Shown here: one piece after another, positions 46,700 to 58,316 of the stretch
Layout: every line of letters begins with the position of its first letter
How positions within the stretch are numbered: position 1 is the stretch's first letter
Assembly (NCBI GenBank): GCA_027625915.1
Contig: JANTQA010000033.1
Span: 5,022,001 to 5,086,000, forward strand
Direction: 5' to 3'
DNA from: Anaeramoeba flamelloides
Lineage: Eukaryota; Metamonada; Anaeramoebidae
DNA: 64,000 nt
Position numbers and translations under genes: made by a program
Notes under the pieces: generated by a model
What the model was told of the DNA's origin: nothing
Seen by the model: the letters and a program-made list of their open reading frames with translations, nothing else
The model's database searches: none

Positions 46700-47170
46700 T
46701 TTTTTTCCAAACTACAGCCGTTCCAAGTCTATCGTAAAATTTTAAATAAAATAAAATTGACTTTTCTATACTTATTTTACATTTATAAAAAATTACGAAA
46801 TAAGAGTTATTATTCAAAAAATAATTTTCAATAAATGAACTATTATTCAAATTTTTGAAACTTCAAAAAAAAAAAAAATTGAAGATCCCATGAAACTTAT
46901 AAATTATCGGTCCCAAAAAGTTCAAAAAAAATATCAATATTTACTGATCTTTTAAAAATTTACTATTTTTGAACAATTTTTAAATTCTTAATGAATCTTC
47001 AAATATTTTTTTTTCTGATGTTTCAAAAATTTGAATAATAGTTCATTTATTGAAAATTATTTTTTGAATAATAACTCTTATTTCGTAATTTTTTGAAAAT
47101 GGAAAATAAGAATAGAAAAATCAATTGTATTTTATTTACAATTATATTATAACCTTGGAAAAACTGTATA
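46700..47170. repeat. Large palindrome with perfect 75-bp arms
   Basis: Bases 46787-46861 and 47020-47094 are exact reverse complements over 75 positions, separated by a 158-bp spacer. Outside these, the homology continues for about 60-80 bp with perhaps 80% identity (TTGACTTTTCTATACTTATTTT against TTGATTTTTCTATTCTTATTTT). The perfect inner arms beside decayed outer arms point to recent homogenisation or a second, younger event. Non-coding, and no copy elsewhere in the window was recognised. Confidence 0.85.
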
Positions 47171-48512
47171 AATAATTTTGGTATAGTTTAATTCCTTAAA
47201 TGTAAAATAGCTTAATTCTTAAATCAAGATATTTTATATTTATATATTGATCCAGATGACATATAATACAAAATATAAAATAATTTTTAAAATAATTAAT
47301 CTCATTTATAGTGGTTTTTAAGTTTGTAAACTTTTTAGATTTGGAAAGGATAAATTAATTTGAAAAAGATAATAAGAAAAACTTTTTAAGGGAAATTATT
47401 ATTACGAAAATAATATTGGTTCTGTATTCGTTAGTGATATATTAGAAAAATAAATTATACAGAATCATAAAAGTTATTTTAAAAATTTCTAAGAATTAAA
47501 TTCCGAGACTTAGATAGATTTTTTTAAAAGTGAATATAAGAATTAACAATTTTTTTTTGAAAAAAATTTCTAAATAAACTAATCTAAAATATTTTATAGT
47601 AACTTAATATTTTAAACAGTTTTATCGTTGATACTATATCTTTTAGGTCGTTTTTCAATGTATTTTTAGGTATACAAAGTCATTTTCGATTCTTAGGATA
47701 TTTTTTTATATATCAGAAAAAAAAACCGAATGTTAGCACAAATAGGTGAATTTTTTTGAAAAAAAAAATGAGTTTTCGATTATTCATATACAACTGTTTA
47801 AAATTATATATCAACATCAAAAAATTATTGATATACAAATTTACACTATATCTTTTGAAAACCTGTACAATAATTACTCAAAATAATTTAATATAATGAT
47901 TTTTTTACAATATTTTCTATTTATTTGGATTGCCTTTTTTGTGTTAATTTTATAACCCTCCACATTTAACCAAGTAGGTATTTTTCAATAAATTTAATTT
48001 GTAATAAAAAATACAAAAAGAGAAAAGTTTAGTATGATAAAAAGAAAAAAAATAAAAAGCAATATATTTTATTTTTAGGTTTATAAATCATAGAAAAAAA
48101 AAAAATGATAAATCAAATACTATAAATTACTTTAAGTGGGCTTTTAAAAGATTTAAATAAGCGAAATCAAATATAAACAACTGTCACCTTTCTAAAGCAT
48201 TTAAATTCTATTGAAAGAATTTTTTTAATTATTGACAAAAATTTTTATAGTGTCTTATTGAAGAACAAAAATGTAAAAATTAAAAATCAATTTCCTAAAT
48301 ATTTATTATCTTTCTAATTGCTGGGCAAAATTGAGTATTTTTAAAAGAGACAAACCGAAGAATAAAAAAAAATGATAAATTTGCTAATCTAAAATATTTT
48401 TTTTTTAAATCTTAAGAGACATAATAATATTGAAGGAGAAAAGAATTTAAGATAGAAAAGAAATAATAAAATAAAAAAAAATCAACTCAAGATCAAATAA
48501 AAGAGATTTAAT
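47171..48512. other. Intergenic AT-rich sequence
   Basis: About 1.3 kb, 3' of the carbamoyltransferase gene. No gene or repeat supported. Confidence 0.35.
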
Positions 48513-49901
48513 TTAGATTTTTCCAAGGAGCCACATCAGGAGAGAACCTTGAGCCCACATTCTGTTTTCGGCTTCATCAAAGACAACAGATTGGCTACCA
48601 TCAATAACTTCTGCTGTAACTTCGTCACCACGTGTAGCTGGGAGACAGTTCATGAAGATACAGTCTTCTTTGGCGTGAGACATGAGTTTGCTGTTTACTT
48701 GCCATGGCATAAATTTCTTTAATCTTTCTTGGCGTTCTTCCTTAGGGATGTGGTATGACATCCATGAATCATTGTAAATAACATCAACGCCTTTGACAGC
48801 TTCAACGGGATCAGCAACAACCTTGACAACACCTCCTGTCTTTTTACAAATTTCTTTGCATTCGTCTAAGACTTCTTGTTCAATTGCAAATTCTTCTCCT
48901 GATGGTCCTGAGACACGGATTTCCATCCCAACAAGAGCACATCCTCTCATAAGCCCATAGGTAACATTATTTTTGCAATCTCCAACATACGCCATTTTAA
49001 GGCCTTCAAAGCTTCCTTTCTTTTCCAAGACTATTGTTTAAGTTTGTTTTTTGGTTTTTTTATTTTTCGAAAGAAAAGTGAAAAGAAGAAAACGTGGAAA
49101 GAGAAAGAGTAAAAAAAAAGATTCAAAAATTCCAGAAAAAAGAAATTCAAAACAAATTCCTTACTTGTTTGGAGATCTGCTAAAATTTGACATGGGTGAC
49201 CAAAATCATCTATTTTTTTTTAAGTTTGTTTGGTTTTTGTGTTTTTGGTTATTTGTTTTTGATTTTATGTTTTTTGATTGTTTTTTTTTTGATAAAAAAA
49301 AAAGAGGAAAAATGAAAAGTTTAAAAACAAAAACAAAATCTTGGAAAAAGAGAAAAAAAATTTTACCAAGAGCATTAATGACTGGGATTGAAGAGTTAAC
49401 TGAAAGTTTTTGGATTTCGTCACGTGAGAAAACACGAGCCATGATCACATCAACATAGCGACTAAGACAGCGTGCTGTGTCTCCATATGTTTCTTTTTTT
49501 CCTAATGGAGAGTCTTTAATTGAATACATGATCGCGTGTCCATTTAATTTTGTCATGACAGTTTCAAAACTTACTCTTGTCTATTTTTTGTTTTTGAAAG
49601 ATATTGATTTGGTAGATCATATGTTCAAAGGTAAATTGGTTTTGGTTGTTTCAATTTTGGATAAAAAAAAAAAAAGAAGAAAAAAAATCGAAAAGAAAAA
49701 GAAAAGAAAAAAGTAAAAAAATACTCTGAGAGAAGGCTTGGCGAACAACATTAAAAGTGTTTTTTGTTTTAAATAGTCACTATATTTTTCTGGGTTTTTT
49801 TTAAAGTCATTGGCGGTTTCTAAAATATGAAGGACTTCTTTTGGAGACAAGTCGCTAATTTTGGTAACATGTCGAAGTTCTCTTTCAATTGTTTTGCTCA
49901 T
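48513..49901 (-). CDS. OTC: Ornithine carbamoyltransferase family enzyme (possibly putrescine-type), cytosolic
   Basis: Four exons, 49901-49725, 49580-49367, 49209-49165 and 49030-48513, join in frame (phases 0, 1, 1) to 317 residues, the usual length. The family transfers the carbamoyl group between carbamoyl phosphate and ornithine. The phosphate site reads KPSLRTRVSFE (57-61 in place of STRTR), then GKKETYGDTARCLSRYVD, and HPCQ starts at 135. The ornithine-side DxxxSMG loop is altered to NDSWMSYH (about 232-239), and HCLP is NCLP at 273-276, followed by ATRGDEVTAEVIDG and FDEAENR. These changes leave putrescine or another amine as a possible substrate. The protein starts straight at the domain (MSKTIERELRHV), so a cytosolic, arginine-deiminase-type role is likely. 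Introns are 144, 157 and 134 bp. Confidence 0.88.
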
Positions 49902-50029
49902 TTGATAATAAAAAGATAAAATGAAAAAAATGATTTCATTTTTTTGTTCTTTGAATAAATGTTAAGGGATCAATCCTTCCGAAAACATTAAAAGATTTAA
50001 AGTACCGTACAAATGCAAAATAAATTTAG
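49902..50029. other. Upstream of the carbamoyltransferase gene
   Basis: Short AT-rich leader/promoter region. No motif identified. An AAGGGATCAATCCTTCC stretch at about 49965 resembles the end of the neighbouring family I repeat. Confidence 0.3.
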
Positions 50030-50175
50030 ATTATTAAGGGATCAGTCTTCTACGACAACAAGGCAAAATTTTAAAATATGTTATTGGTTATAAATTCCCA
50101 ACCAAAAAATATTAGGATGCGAAGTGTAAAAAATACTGATCGACTAAATAATTCCGAAAAGAAAATTCTTTTCAA
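50030..50175 (-). repeat. Family I repeat end, inverted copy I2
   Basis: Reverse complement of 35940-36090: AAGGGATCAGTCTTCTAC at one end and CTGATCGACTAAAT at the other. It begins about 130 bp upstream of the carbamoyltransferase start codon, so it may lie in that gene's promoter. Confidence 0.55.
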
Positions 50176-51925
50176 CGAGATCAATTTTTTTTTTCCATAT
50201 TATATGAGAAAAATAAAACTGTAAGATTCATTTCATTTCTTACATAATAAAAATTTTTTGACCCCTTTTTTATTACAATGATTAATACACAATAAATAGT
50301 CTTTCTTGCCAGAAATATTAATATAAAGATTTTTTTTATTTTTAGAGATAATTCTTTTGGATAACCAAAAAATTGATTTATTCGACATATTGATTAATAT
50401 TTGAATCTATTTAAGAATGATTGTTATAATCATTAAATTTTTATAGTCATTTAAAAAATTTTCCAAATAATACGTTTTTATTCAAGATATGAAATTCCGA
50501 TTTTTCAACATTAAAACTTTCTTCATGATATTTGTGAATTAAGTTATTTTATCCCAAAAATATAAAATCAATTTTTTTTATTCCAAAAATAATTTAAATA
50601 ATTGTAATAACTCTTATTGTAAATAAGATGAAATAATTTGTGGAAAAAATTGTTTAGAAATTGAAATTTTTGTTTTTTTTTTTTTCATTTTTTGCAAATC
50701 AGAAAACAACTTTTTAAAACCGATAAAGAATAAAAAATTATTTCTTATTAGTTCTGAATTTCATTGATGAATTTTTATTAAAATTCTATCAGAATTTCAT
50801 TAATTTAATCACAAATAACTTCAATTATTTTTATTAGATAGAATTTGAATAGAGATATCAATAATGAAAAATAATAAAAAATTATAAATTTTCTTTCTAA
50901 ATCAATATTTTCCAAGATAAAACTATAAATATGTTTAACTATTTTCAAGAATTAACTTAATCTGTTAATAAAAATAATAAATTACTTTTTTTGGGTTTTA
51001 TATTCAAAACATGCGAATTTTGGATTTAGAAGAATAGATTCAAATTAATAAATTGTTTAGATGATCTTAACCTGTCCATTTCATTTCTAGTATAAAAAAA
51101 TAATTCTTAAGGATTTTAGCAAGATTTGTTTAAATTCGAAAAATACTATTCCTTTGAGGGTATTATTTGTTCCTGTTACAGTTCTGGATTTATAGTTATT
51201 TTAATAAAGTTAAAGAAATTTATTTTTATTTGCTTACAGCTAAACGTTGAACTATTATCTTTTTTTAAGAGCAGTATAAAAACAAACCCTAGTGTTTTTG
51301 AAGGTAAATCAGAAACTGTTATTCTATCGAACAACTATATCTCAAAATTCAATTCATATTATGATACATAAAGTTGATAACACCTCCCAATATTGATCTG
51401 GGAAGGCAAAAAAAAACAATTATAATTGAAAAAAACTTGTATCTGAAGACATATTGAAAGGCCGAGAAATCAGAAACTTTTCAGACTTGAAAGTTGAAAT
51501 GATTATTATAAAAGCATTTTTTTTACTGGTTTTTCTTGAAAAAATACAAGTAACTAACTCAAAGAAAATTTTTTGAAGATTTTTTGCACCTTGGTAACTA
51601 TATTGATAATACAACTAATTATATTAATAAAAGTGAAATTAAAATAGTTCATCCTTCTGTTTTTCGGTGAATAATTATTAAATAAATCTTGAAATAAAAT
51701 AATTAAAAAATAGTGACTTTTGGAAGTTCTAATTATTAATTATTTGAAAACAAAATACAATTATTTTGAGTTTGTATCTTTTGATTTGGAAAAGGAATTA
51801 AAAAAAAAAATTTTCAAAATAATAATTTTTTAATTGTGATCATTAGTCAAAAAGCTAATAATAAATTTTTTTGATAATATTTATAATAAATGTTTTGATA
51901 ATCCATTTGAACTATAGATCATATT
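50176..51925. other. Intergenic AT-rich sequence with one weak coding-like stretch
   Basis: A plus-strand frame at 51126-51371 (SGFIVILIKLKKFIFIC, then a hydrophilic part with NPSVFEGKSETVILSNNY) has a somewhat protein-like end and an acceptor-like TTGCTTACAG inside, but no family match and no partner exon. The rest shows nothing. Confidence 0.3.
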
Positions 51926-52836
51926 AACTTTGTTTCAGTCAAAGGGTTTGCAATGTTTTTTTCAAATATCAATTAAACAGTCAGTTCCACTTTTAAGGCA
52001 AAAACTTTCAACGAAATTTATGGAATAAAAAAAATCTCATATTAAGGCACAAAATTTGTAATTTCTTTTTTTACAATTTTTTTTTACTAGAATCCAAATT
52101 CTGTGCCTTAATTTGAGATTTTTTTTATTCCTTAAATTTCGTTGAAAGTTTTTGCCTTAAAAGTGGAACTGACTGTATAATTGATATTTGAAAAAAACAA
52201 AAAAGAAATAAGCAAAATAACACACATCAAAGAATTGCTGATATACAATTGAAATAAAACTAATAAATCAACAGATTGTCTTAAAAATGGAAAAAATCCA
52301 ATTCTTAGTGCCCTATTGAGAAAAAAAAGTATGTTAGTTTTCATCTTTTACTGATATAGAGAATAATAAATAGGAAACAATTTTTACTTCATTTTTCATA
52401 CTTTTCTTTTAGAAATCAAGTCCCCAAACGAAGTAGGTTGGAATTTGTGATCTCTATTTGAAAAAGGTAATGAAAATGAAGTGAAAATTTTTTCAAATCT
52501 ATTAAACAAATATCAGGATCAATGGTTGGAGAAAATTCTAATAGAAATCAATATGATTTCGCAAGAATTATTTTTACTGTTTCAGTAACCTTATAATAAC
52601 ATTTTTTTACCAAGAGGCTATCTATCTTAATATAAAAAAATTTTTTCAACTTAATTTTGTAAAAAGTAATTAAAAAATAGAAAAAAAAAAAAGAAAAAAT
52701 GTGCAAAAAGGTGAAAAAATGATAACAATTTTAAAATTTCCAAAATAAAAATTTTGTTTAAATTTCTCTGTAAAACCCTAAAAAGATGTAATTTACCTAT
52801 TAAAATAGGGTCAAAATTGACTGGTAAATGTTTTTA
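51926..52836 (+). mobile_element. Family F element, copy F2, carrying a D element
   Basis: Same landmarks as F1 (GTTTCAGTCAAAGG at the left; TCAAAATTGACTGG at the right), but about 200 bp longer because D3 is inserted near its left end. Without D3 the length is about 710 bp, the same as F1 and F3. Confidence 0.75.
51978..52175. mobile_element. Family D foldback MITE, copy D3, nested in F2
   Basis: 198 bp. The first 43 bases are identical to D1 and the arms are close to perfect, so it is a young copy. It sits where F1 and F3 have a short natural hairpin (CAAATATCAATT / AATTG.C.TTTG), at a TA, so it appears to have entered the hairpin loop. In this copy the flanks are more perfectly inverted (CAAATATCAATT against AATTGATATTTG) than in F1 or F3. 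Confidence 0.85.
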
Positions 52837-53147
52837 GATTATTTATTGTAAATATTAATAAAGTTTAATTAGAGTTAAATCTATTTTATATGAATAACTT
52901 ACTAAATAAATATAAATTGGAAAGGTATTTTCACATAATCCATTAATAATAAAAAACCTGAGCTGAGAGGGGATATTTTTTAATTTTGAAATAAATCTGA
53001 AATTATTTCTATTTTCTTTTAATATTTGGTTATTTTTCTTCTCTTTCCTTTTTTTTAATTTTAATTATTTTTTCTTCAATTATTTGGTTCTTTTAAATAA
53101 AAATTAAAATAGGAATATTACTTACATCATTCTTTGAAAAAATTATT

Positions 53148-53335
53148 CAGTCAGTTCAGTTGTTAAGGTATAAACTTTTTGAGAAATTTAGACAACAAAA
53201 AAAATTTCAAATTAAGATCTAAAATTTGAATAATGGTAAAAATAAATCGTGTGAAAAAAACATTCCAAAAAATATCTTTTAATTTGAGGTTTTTTAGTAT
53301 ATAAAAATACCTTTCAAAGTTTCCGTCTTAAAATA
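53148..53335. mobile_element. Family D foldback MITE, diverged copy D4
   Basis: The left arm CAGTCAGTTCAGTTGTTAAG and the right arm end TTTCCGTCTTAAAAT are recognisable but decayed. The arms retain AATTTCAAATTAAG and its inverse. Probably the oldest of the four D copies. Confidence 0.6.
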
Positions 53336-54772
53336 AACAAAGTTTAATTGAAAAATAATTAGATAATTAAGCTCGAATAATAAAGAAAGAGACTTCCAGT
53401 TAGATTTGTAATTCAAAATCAAAAATATTTAAAGTTGAAAATAATTTTTAGCTGAATGGATCTCGAATTGATCTTTGATCTGAAATTACTTTATATATAT
53501 TTTATTGTTTTTTTTTACAAATTTTATCTATGTTTTTCATTCAATATATAACAATGGGAAATATATTATATAAATTATTTATATTTTATGAGAAAATTAT
53601 TACATCTTTTACAATGAAAATTATAATTTTTACTAATTCTCCCAATTACAATAGGGTCAGAAAGATATCTGTACTCAGGAATTCATTAATATTCTATAAT
53701 TTCCCTTTCAAAATGTTATTATAAAATAAAATAAAACCAATAGTACTTTCAAATCATTTCTAAATTTATTTTTAAACCTTTGTTATTTTGTTATGTTGTT
53801 TTTTTTTTTTGGTAGTAAACAATTGAAAAAGACTTGAAGAAATCAAAAATATTGGAAATAAATAGTATTTTTAATTTACAATTATTGGATTTCATATTGT
53901 GGAAAAATATAAATTTTCTAATCATATGGTTTGTTTAAAAATAGATAAATAAACCATTTAACGTATAAAGATTAAAAAGATAATTTTTTTATTTATTTCA
54001 AGTTCAATTCAATTTAATTTAATTGGTAGAGATGAAACAGAAAACTTGATGTAAAAAAATCCTGGTTATTGGGGATCTTTTATCCAATAGAAAGTTAGTT
54101 CTGGTTCAATAATTTAATTATTTAAGGAATAACAGAGTTTTATATTTAAAAAAACAGTTTACGATCTGATCAAATATAGGAATTATCTTGATAAGTCTAT
54201 ATTTCAAGTTTATTCTTTTTTTTCTCAAAATGTTTCATTTAGTGATATGAAACTACTCAAACTTGTTTATATTATTATGGTCTGCATTGTCAGAATCCTT
54301 CGAGAATTGTACCTTAATTTATAAAATATTCGTAAAAAAAGTCGAAGAAATTTTATTTTAAAAAAAAACGAAGAATATTTTCAATAATCTGAAAATAATC
54401 TTATAAAATAGGTTTTATTGAGAGAAATTAATTGGTAAATTTGAGTTAAAGTAACAATAATTGATTTTTTAAATTGTGGTTTTAGTTGTTTTAATTTAAA
54501 TTGGTGTAAGTATGTTGTTAAATTATAAAAAGTAAAAATGTTTATTTATTATTGTGATGTGTTTAGTTGATTTAGAATGGATATACCATAGGATTGTTGA
54601 AAAATCAGAAAATGAGATGTTTTAATAGTTTGTGATGTTATTTTAATGGTGAGTATAACAAGCAAAGTTTAATTTTGTTGAAAGTAAAAAGAGAATAGAA
54701 ATCATTAAAAAACAATTTGAGTTGAAATAAAAAAATGTTAATTTAATAAATCAAATTTGGAAGATTTTGTAC
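53336..54772. other. Intergenic AT-rich sequence
   Basis: No gene supported. A small plus-strand frame at 53530-53724 is Phe/Ile-rich chance translation. The stretch 54480-54720 is G/T-rich on the plus strand, without a visible repeat. Confidence 0.35.
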
Positions 54773-54844
54773 AGTTCCATAGCTCAGTCGGCAGAGCGCT
54801 GTGCTAATAACGCAGATGTCCAGAGTTCGAGCCTCTGTGGAACT
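54773..54844 (+). tRNA. tRNA-Ile (anticodon AAU)
   Basis: 72 bases fold as a complete cloverleaf with no intron. The acceptor stem AGTTCCA pairs with TGGAACT. The D arm is GCTC/GAGC, the anticodon stem CTGTG/CGCAG has one G-T pair, and the loop CTAATAA gives anticodon AAT. The T arm is CAGAG/CTCTG with loop TTCGAGC. The internal promoter boxes are clear: A box TAGCTCAGTCGG and B box GTTCGAGCC. A run of T follows directly, the usual RNA polymerase III stop. CCA is not encoded, as expected in a eukaryote. A34 would be edited to inosine to read the ATT, ATC and ATA codons. Confidence 0.96.
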
Positions 54845-55879
54845 ATTTTTTTATTTTTTTAGCTTCTAAGATATTCAAACATTCAATTCAAATAACAAAC
54901 TCTTTCTTTTTGTTATTGGTTTTTCAACACCTTCATTCGTTTTTCTTTTTTCAACACTCTTTTTAAAAGTTTTATTATTTCGGCGAACAATTGAATATTT
55001 TTTTTTAAGGAAGAGTAAAATTTCATAATTTTAAAAATATTTAATTCTGTAATTATGATCACAAAAAGTTTTAAATATTATCTTCTAGATATTGAAACTT
55101 TGACACCAAAATACCACTCATTATTCTATTTTTCACAAAGAAACAAAGAAAATAATTTCTTTAAAAATTATAAAGTTTTTTTTTTTTATTTTTGTTAGTA
55201 TTTCTAACCTCACTAACCAAATCAGAAAAATACCTAAGTACAATATTTATAAAATTGACTCTTCATTAAAGTCAAGTATTAGTTATTTTATACCAATAAT
55301 TCTGTAAAATTAAATCAATGATTTACAATTAATGAATTCTAAGATTATAACTAATTTGTTTTATGTAGAAATTTTAATAATATAAAAAATAAAAACGAAA
55401 AAACAACAATTTTTGGGCAAAACTAAAATTTATTATAATATGCTGATAAAAAGATCATAAACACTTAAACCAAAATAAAAGGATGAAGTTGAACTTTATA
55501 CTAGGAATTAATTTGAGACAAAATCTTTAAAATATATTGTCATTAGTGTTCGATCAGATTAATTTATGATAATAAATTCAGTCTCTGAAAAGTCTATTTG
55601 TAAAATAGTACCAAAATCTGATCTTGTGAATTAAAAAGATCTTTGTATCAGCAAAAAATACAAAAATATCCAGCAAATATTATTTCTCAAGGTAAATTTA
55701 AACTATTACAATAATAATCAGACTCCAAAAGAAAGGAAAATATTTTTGTTAAAATTAACTCGAAATTTTTATAAATAGTCGATATTGTCCTAGGAATTTT
55801 AAAGAAAGATCTCATTTAATTAAATAAGACACATTCAAATTTTTTTTAGGATACCAAAATGGTGAATAGAACACATAAA
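54845..55879. other. Intergenic AT-rich sequence
   Basis: The first bases are the T-run terminator of the tRNA gene. Beyond that no gene or repeat is supported. Confidence 0.4.
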
Positions 55880-56410
55880 AATAAACTAAAATTCAAAATT
55901 TTCAACACATTTAAAACGGTTCAAATAATCACAATAATACAATTTCCTGAAAATTGGATATAATTTTGATTTTTGAAAAATATGAAAATCATTTTTTCAT
56001 CTTTTATTTTTTATATTTAATAAACTTTTAGAATTATGTAACTTTTTTTATTGGATCAAAATATTTTTCTCAAATGATCGATATTAGGTTAAAGTTGAGT
56101 TGTTTCAAATAGAAGAACTAAAAAAAATTAGTTGGTAGTATCTAACCTTTGATCGATCAATATTCCTAATAGAATTTCAATAAATTTACTAATTTCATTT
56201 TTTTGTTTTGCCCCACAACAAAATTTTTGAAACTGATAATTTATTAGTATTAATAATTATTTATATTTTTTTAGTCAGTCTTGTAATTAATAAAAAATTG
56301 TTAACATTCAAATTAGTGAATGGTTCTAATTTAGTAAGTGTTCTAGAATTTCTTAAATTTGATTTTTTTTTCACAAATGAATTTGGGTGTGTTTAAAATT
56401 TTTAATTGGG
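55880..56410 (+). repeat. Family H dispersed repeat, copy H3
   Basis: Close match to H1: AATAAACTAAAATTCAAAAT, CAATTTCCTGAAAATTGGA, TTAGGTTAAAGTTGAGTTG and AATTGGGGTTTA, in the same order and strand, about 530 bp. Confidence 0.75.
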
Positions 56411-57155
56411 GTTTAGATTGTTTATTATAGCATAAATTCATATTTTTAACTTCAAAAAAAAAAATGTAAAAAGGTATTATGTACTTTATATACAAGGATT
56501 GTGCTATAAGAAAACATTTTTTTGTGTATATCTTATTTGATAAATTAGAGTGTTGATTAAAAAGTTCATATATTATAAATTAAATTTTATAAAAAATAAT
56601 TTAATTTTGAGACGAATTATTATTTATATTAAATTATAAAGCAATATTTAAGAAAATTTTAAAAAATTACCGATACACAATAAATGGAACAACAAAAATA
56701 GATATTTTTCGCTTTAATATTCACAATAATTAACAAAATTTCAATAAAAAAAAAACAATTAAATGAGTCGATATTTTTCTAGTTAACAATTCGAAGCTAA
56801 AATAATAAATAATTTTATTTTGGTATGTTATTCGAGTTTTGAAATTTCTGAAAAAATAATCATTTACAAACAATTACCTTTGGGTTGTTTTGAAATTTGA
56901 AAATAAATTCATCATTTTATTGAAATATCAAACTTTTTTCATGAATTTCGTATAAAATAAAAAATCCAATAATTTTAGTTTATTTTTTTAAAAATAATAA
57001 ATAGATATAATCATTCAATTCTATATTATTAGAAATTATCCTTTCTTGTTTAAATATGAATTATGTAAAATATTTTTTTATTGAATTGCAGAAAGATTGT
57101 ATACGATTTATTTTGGAAATTTAGGTAAAAAATAAAGTTTAATTTTTAGAATAAT
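56411..57155. other. Intergenic AT-rich sequence
   Basis: No gene or repeat supported between H3 and F3. Confidence 0.35.
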
Positions 57156-57851
57156 AAACTCTGTTTCAGTCAAAGTGGCCAACGTTTTTTTCAAATATCA
57201 ATTATTTTATATAATTAACCTTTGAAGAACAAATAAGAAATAAACATACTAATACACATCAAAGAATTGTTGATATATGTCTGAAAGAAAACTAATTAAT
57301 CAATATATTTTTTTAAAAATTTCAACACTCAAATTCTTAGGGCCTTATTGAGAAAAACAACAGTATTGGTTTTGAACTTCTACTGGTATTTAAATAATAA
57401 ATATGAAACATTTTTCACTTCATTTTCCATACTTTTCTTTTTGAAATCAAGCCCCCAAACAAAGTTTGATGGTATTTGTATTCTCTATTTGAAATTGGAA
57501 ATGAAAATGAAGTGAAAATTTTTCACATTTATTAAACAAATATCAAGATCAAATATCGAATAGAATTGCAATAGAAATCATTATGATTTCTCAACAATCT
57601 TTACATGATTTCAATGATATTAGAATAACACGTTTTTACCAAGTGAATATTGATCTTGTAATAAAAAAAAATTTTTGCAAATGAATGAGGTTTTTAAAAA
57701 AAAAATCGAAAAAAAAAAAACAAAAATGTGAAAAAATGATTTCAATTTTGAAAATTACCAAAATAAAATTTTTCTTCTAATATCATTCAAACCCTTTAAA
57801 AACATGTATTATACCCATTACAACTGGGCTCCTTTGACTGAAAAATAGTTT
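57156..57851 (+). mobile_element. Family F MITE-like element, copy F3
   Basis: Full length, 696 bp, with AAACTCTGTTTCAGTCAAAG at the left and GGGCTCCTTTGACTGAAA then TAGTTT at the right. It is the best-matching partner of F1 and the reference for recognising the interrupted copies. Confidence 0.8.
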
Positions 57852-57999
57852 ATATTATTCAGAAATTTTTTGTTCCTTCTTCCTTTTTTTGTTGGTTATT
57901 ATAATTGTAAATATTGATAGTATAAAATTTTTGATTAAAATTTATAAATTAGAGTTCTCTCTCTCTCTAGGCACACATATATACAAAAATTTTTTTACA

Positions 58000-58281
58000 A
58001 ATATCAAATATTTTTTACAATTACCTTCGAAGATGAATTAAGAAATAGGTAGAATAAAAAGTAGAGAATATTTAATACCGACCATAGATAAAATTACTAA
58101 ATCAATATAAACTATTTTTCATAAATTTTACCTCGCTTTAAAATGTTAATGGGAGTTATTTTGAGGGTTTATTCCAGTATTCTTTACAAAAAATATTTTC
58201 AAATTTTTGGATCAGTATCATTTTTTCGAATTTTGCAAATTTTAGTTTTGCTTTTTCAAATTTTTCTTTTTCTTTTGTTTT

Positions 58282-58316
<35 letters not shown>

